A DNA stretch of 15,636 nucleotides from Litoreibacter sp. (GTDB lineage Bacteria > Pseudomonadota > Alphaproteobacteria > Rhodobacterales > Rhodobacteraceae), in NCBI GenBank assembly GCA_013042765.1, contig JABDPP010000310.1:1-15636 (forward strand), read 5' to 3'. Made by a program: the position numbers and the translations under genes. The notes beneath the pieces are model-generated. The model was not told the origin of the DNA and did not search any database. It saw nothing but the letters and a program-made list of their open reading frames with translations. Numbering within the stretch: the stretch's first letter is position 1; the number at the start of each line of letters is the position of its first letter. Below are positions 13,214-15,636 of the stretch, one piece after another.

Positions 13214-13855
13214 CTAAGATCCAATCCTTTCGACCCACGCGGAGGCCGACTGTGCCATCGTCTTCATGTGATCCTGATGGGTGAAGCCTGAGACGCGTTT
13301 GCGGGGTTTCAAATCGTGGTCCCCATCTTCGAACCAAGCCAATTGGATGGATGACGAAAGTTCGTAGTCACTGACTTCATCGATGGAGCCAAATTGGTCG
13401 CGTGTTCCTTGGCAGAACAGCGTTGGCGTTCGCAGGGATTTCAGATGCTCAGTGCGAAGCTGTTCGGGCTTGTGCGGTGGGTGAAATGGATAACCCACAC
13501 AGAGAAGGCCAGCGATGCGATCTGCTTCAAAGAGCTCATCCGCTATCATGCTGGCCACACGACCGCCCATTGATTTACCGCCGATAATCAGCGGACAATC
13601 GGATTGAAGATTGTCGATTGCAGCGTGGTACTCTGGGATCAGTTTGTCCGCACGTGGTGGTGGCCTGCGAGAACCACCAGACCGACGCGCCGCCATGTAG
13701 GCGAATTCAAACCTAACAACCCTGATGTCTTCCGAAGTCAGAGCCTCTGCAATCGCTGTCATCCCCGGGGAATCCATCGGTGCTCCCGCACCATGAGCAA
13801 GCAGTACAGTTGCACGTGACGATTTCGACCCGAGTTCCAATAAATCAGTTGCCAT
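13214..13855 (-). CDS. Alpha/beta hydrolase, KANL3/TEX30-like (dienelactone-hydrolase-related) family
   Basis: This 213-residue protein has a compact alpha/beta-hydrolase fold. The oxyanion region is LLAHGAGAPMDSPGM (residues 18-32), the nucleophile elbow is G-K-S-M-G with Ser95, and the likely acid and base are Asp153 (GTRDQFG) and His180 (EDGDHDLKP). The arrangement LAHGAGAPMDSP...FEFAYMAARR...GGKSMGGRVAS matches the small predicted hydrolases related to KANL3/TEX30. No signal peptide is seen, so it is cytoplasmic. The ATG at 13,855 has AGGAG 5 nt upstream. It is followed on the same strand by the Tat LRR gene after 119 bp. The triad is complete so it should be an active hydrolase, but the substrate is unknown for this family. 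Confidence 0.88.
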   Translation of the reverse strand: MATDLLELGSKSSRATVLLAHGAGAPMDSPGMTAIAEALTSEDIRVVRFEFAYMAARRSGGSRRPPPRADKLIPEYHAAIDNLQSDCPLIIGGKSMGGRVASMIADELFEADRIAGLLCVGYPFHPPHKPEQLRTEHLKSLRTPTLFCQGTRDQFGSIDEVSDYELSSSIQLAWFEDGDHDLKPRKRVSGFTHQDHMKTMAQSASAWVERIGS

Positions 13856-14249
13856 TGCATCTCCTATACCTGTCTAAAGTACCTCCGCCACTTTTGCTCC
13901 TCGTTTAAATTCGAATAATTCGGGAGCCACCCAATGAGATATTCCTTCACCAATGCTGGTCTCAGCATTGGGGGACAGAAGGGGACTGCCCGAGGCCTAC
14001 CAGGAAACCTGGATGCACAGCGAACTGGCTTGTTTCATTTGATCTCGTACGAACGTCTGAGACGCAGTGATATTGGCCTGAACCACGCAACCAGCCATTC
14101 AGACCTCTCGCAGCGAAAACACCCAACGAGCCCAACTTGACCAATGCTGCGATCCGCACGAATGTCCGGTCTTCAGCCACGCGGCCAAAAACGTGACACC
14201 ATTTGTGTGCATAACGATCGAAAGACGGTCTGGAGCGCCTGGGAAAACG
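13856..14249. other. 394-bp intergenic stretch with a hairpin and repeated ACCAATGCTG
   Basis: No open frame here is convincing; the 68-codon frame at 13,934 and the 72-codon frame on the other strand have low-complexity, unlike-protein composition. The stretch begins with the AT-rich hydrolase promoter zone (about 13,895-13,920, including the palindrome CGAATAATTCG). It then holds a 9-bp stem hairpin (13,950-13,971) and a second copy of its left arm at 14,140-14,149. It looks like decayed or repeat-derived DNA. Confidence 0.5.
13950..13971. repeat. Hairpin CCAATGCTG-GTCT-CAGCATTGG
   Basis: A perfect 9-bp stem with a 4-nt loop, upstream of the hydrolase gene. The left arm with one more base (ACCAATGCTG, 13,949-13,958) is repeated directly at 14,140-14,149. 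No T run follows on either strand, so a terminator role is weak. The three copies suggest a repeat family or binding site. Confidence 0.6.
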
Positions 14250-14687
14250 ATGCTGTTCTTCAATCGGAATCTAGGGGTTGTTAGTTACCTAGTCGCTGGC
14301 TTCCTGGCCATCGTAGTCCCGATGGGTCTTGGGTACGTTATTTTCCAGTCAGACCCGGGGGCTTGCTACGACAGTCCATGCGCACTGCCTTTATTGCTGC
14401 TTATTACGCCTCCGTATGTCGCACCTGTCTTAGCGATTCTTTTTGCAATCAATCGAAGATTTGAAAAATCACTTCCGGATGGATGGCTTCCTACTATTTC
14501 GGCGTCTGGTATCGTCGGACAAATCGGCATGTCTGCCTTCGGCGTCTTGATGGCTTCTCCGAACATCAGGCGAATCTTCTTTTCAGATATCTTGCTTATC
14601 CCACAGGGACTTTTCGTCGGTTTGGTGGTCGGAGTGGTTTTTTGGGTTGTTTTGTACGTCTGCGGGCGAAAGAGCGCTGAGATTTAG
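14250..14687 (+). CDS. Small four-helix membrane protein of unknown function
   Basis: This 145-residue protein has four hydrophobic segments, at about residues 8-32, 45-68, 80-101 and 113-138, and little else. The loop between helices 1 and 2 contains two close cysteines (Cys39 and Cys44 in GACYDSPCAL) that could form a disulfide if periplasmic. The C terminus (GRKSAEI) is short and basic, consistent with a cytoplasmic end. The start is placed at ATG 14,250, with a weak TGGGA before it; the frame extends to 14,193 but the extra residues are polar and unlike a signal. Base composition is less GC-rich than in the hyu cluster, hinting at a different origin. It is flanked by non-coding DNA on both sides and no family is recognised. 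Confidence 0.6.
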   Translation: MLFFNRNLGVVSYLVAGFLAIVVPMGLGYVIFQSDPGACYDSPCALPLLLLITPPYVAPVLAILFAINRRFEKSLPDGWLPTISASGIVGQIGMSAFGVLMASPNIRRIFFSDILLIPQGLFVGLVVGVVFWVVLYVCGRKSAEI

Positions 14688-14704
14688 GTGCTAAACTGCT
14701 AGGT

Positions 14705-14912
14705 TCAACTTTGTAAGGTAGAGGCGCCATAGGTGATGTCACAAATGCCGTCATTTGCGCTGTTAAAGCCGACGACTTCTTCGTCCGCGTTGCAGCCGTC
14801 TGTAGAGTTGCCACCCTCGCACATGCGGCGAATGTCAGGTTTCGAGGAGCTGCAGCGCGGCGCTTGAAGATGTGGCGAAAATCCGGTCTGGGGCGTTGAC
14901 GTCTATCCACAT
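14705..14912 (-). pseudogene. Possible small gene remnant split by a frameshift
   Basis: Between the two membrane-protein genes the minus strand holds two short protein-like frames. The first starts at ATG 14,912 and reads MWIDVNAPDRIF and then SSSAALQLLE before stopping. In another frame, open from 14,902 to the stop at 14,705, the segment after RRM (ATG at 14,824) reads CEGGNSTDGCNADEEVVGFN, then ANDGICDITYGASTL. The second has three cysteines and balanced acidic and glycine content, unlike random frames in this GC-rich DNA. Joining them would need a frameshift near 14,840. It may be a decayed gene, a true 39-residue small protein, or chance. Confidence 0.25.
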
Positions 14913-14940
14913 ATTTAAATCATCGTTCCTGCGCCAATTG

Positions 14941-15636
14941 CTATCGGATCCACGGTAGCGCAACGAGTGGGTGGTTGAGCCAGAGATGCCAATCGTGGTT
15001 CAGGAACTGTGCCACAAATATCTGCGCGACCAAACCAAACCAAATGAGGGCCAGCACGACGACTCTCAGCCAATGTGTCAGCGCCCATGAACGATTGCCG
15101 CCTCGTCGGCCAGCGTGTAGAGGCGACGAGGCCCAGATCGACGCATCTGGCCCTTCAAGAGCTCGGGCCACAGCAGTGGCATAGATGCGCGCCACCCATC
15201 CACGCAAAATAATCAGTGCGATCACAATGTATGCTGACGTTGCGATCAAAATAGCTAGGCGTAGCGCTTCAAGCTGATCCGCGGTCAAAGGCTCAATCGC
15301 CGTCCCCATGAAGGTCACCAGTCCCCGGCTTGCAAAATAGGGTAGACCTGCGACGACGGTAACGATTGCAAGGAACAAGTAACCCCACCCGCTGTGCCGC
15401 ACCGCGCTGCGCACCCGGGCAAAATCGAAAATCGCGAGAAAGCGGTTCTCAACAGCCTGGTGTGCCAGAGCCATCGGGAGCCAAACCATAATAACACAGA
15501 ACAGAACGACGCCGCAGAGACCGAGCAGCGGACCGACAAATGCCTGTTCATATCCTTTGGAAAAGCTGTTTTCCCAACCAGCCCACCAGGACAGCAACCA
15601 TGGGATTGTGAAGGGCGCAGTTGCAATGAACAGGCT
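14941..15636 (-). CDS. Polytopic membrane protein, N terminus outside window
   Basis: The frame is open from the window edge to a TAG at 14,941, giving at least 231 residues with no obligatory start inside the window. It shows about five hydrophobic segments: SLFIATAPFTIPWLLSWW at the edge, GPLLGLCGVVLFCVIMVWLP, GYLFLAIVTVVAGLPYF, LAILIATSAYIVIALIIL and WLRVVVLALIWFGLVAQIFV. The stretch AHQAVENRFLAIFDFARVRSAVR between helices 2 and 3 resembles the amphipathic segment of DUF4013-type membrane proteins, a weak impression only. The translated part is very rich in Trp and Leu. A TTG at 15,597 could be read as a start, but the hydrophobic helix runs straight through it, so the real start lies beyond the edge. 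Function unknown. Confidence 0.75.
   Translation of the reverse strand, partial: SLFIATAPFTIPWLLSWWAGWENSFSKGYEQAFVGPLLGLCGVVLFCVIMVWLPMALAHQAVENRFLAIFDFARVRSAVRHSGWGYLFLAIVTVVAGLPYFASRGLVTFMGTAIEPLTADQLEALRLAILIATSAYIVIALIILRGWVARIYATAVARALEGPDASIWASSPLHAGRRGGNRSWALTHWLRVVVLALIWFGLVAQIFVAQFLNHDWHLWLNHPLVALPWIR

Noticed and set aside
13095..13337. Upstream extension of the Tat LRR protein
   Set aside because: It runs into the 3' end of the hydrolase gene, is not protein-like, and would bury the Tat signal internally.
13934..14140. 68-codon plus-strand frame and the opposing 72-codon minus-strand frame
   Set aside because: No ribosome-binding site of note, no recognisable domain, and the sequence contains the hairpin repeat; probably non-coding.

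Overview
The window looks like chromosomal DNA of a high-GC alphaproteobacterium, most likely a Rhodobacteraceae (roseobacter-group) member. This is inferred from codon and GC style, a TRAP-type solute-binding protein, tightly overlapping ATGA gene junctions, and CAGGGAA-type intergenic repeats. No RNA gene or marker gene is present to confirm the taxonomy.

The left two thirds (about 1-10,685) is a divergent catabolic locus built around a 145-bp AT-rich control region (3389-3533). Leftward from it run a HutC-type GntR regulator, a LeuC-like and a LeuD-like hydro-lyase pair, and a TRAP transporter solute-binding protein cut by the window edge. Rightward run six overlapping genes: a tautomerase/SnoaL fusion, HyuB, HyuA, an isochorismatase-fold protein lacking the usual cysteine, an isocitrate-lyase/PEP-mutase-superfamily lyase, and an FAD-dependent fumarate-reductase-like dehydrogenase. 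An MFS carrier (10,716-11,966) converges on the end of this operon.

Taken together these genes read as an uptake and degradation route. Import would be by TRAP and/or MFS, followed by ATP-dependent opening of a lactam, imide or hydantoin-like ring by HyuAB. The tautomerase fusion, isochorismatase-like protein and flavoprotein would then process the product. Aconitase-type hydration by LeuCD and retro-aldol or retro-Claisen cleavage by the lyase would give central metabolites. The LeuCD plus lyase pairing resembles dimethylmaleate hydratase plus 2,3-dimethylmalate lyase of nicotinate fermentation. The true substrate cannot be read from sequence.

The right third (about 11,967-15,636) is looser and more accessory. 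It has a 550-bp non-coding stretch with CAGGGAA repeats and a strong 31-bp inverted repeat, then a Tat-exported leucine-rich-repeat protein and an alpha/beta hydrolase on the minus strand. A second non-coding stretch, a small four-helix membrane protein on the plus strand, a possible small gene remnant, and an edge-truncated polytopic membrane protein on the minus strand follow.
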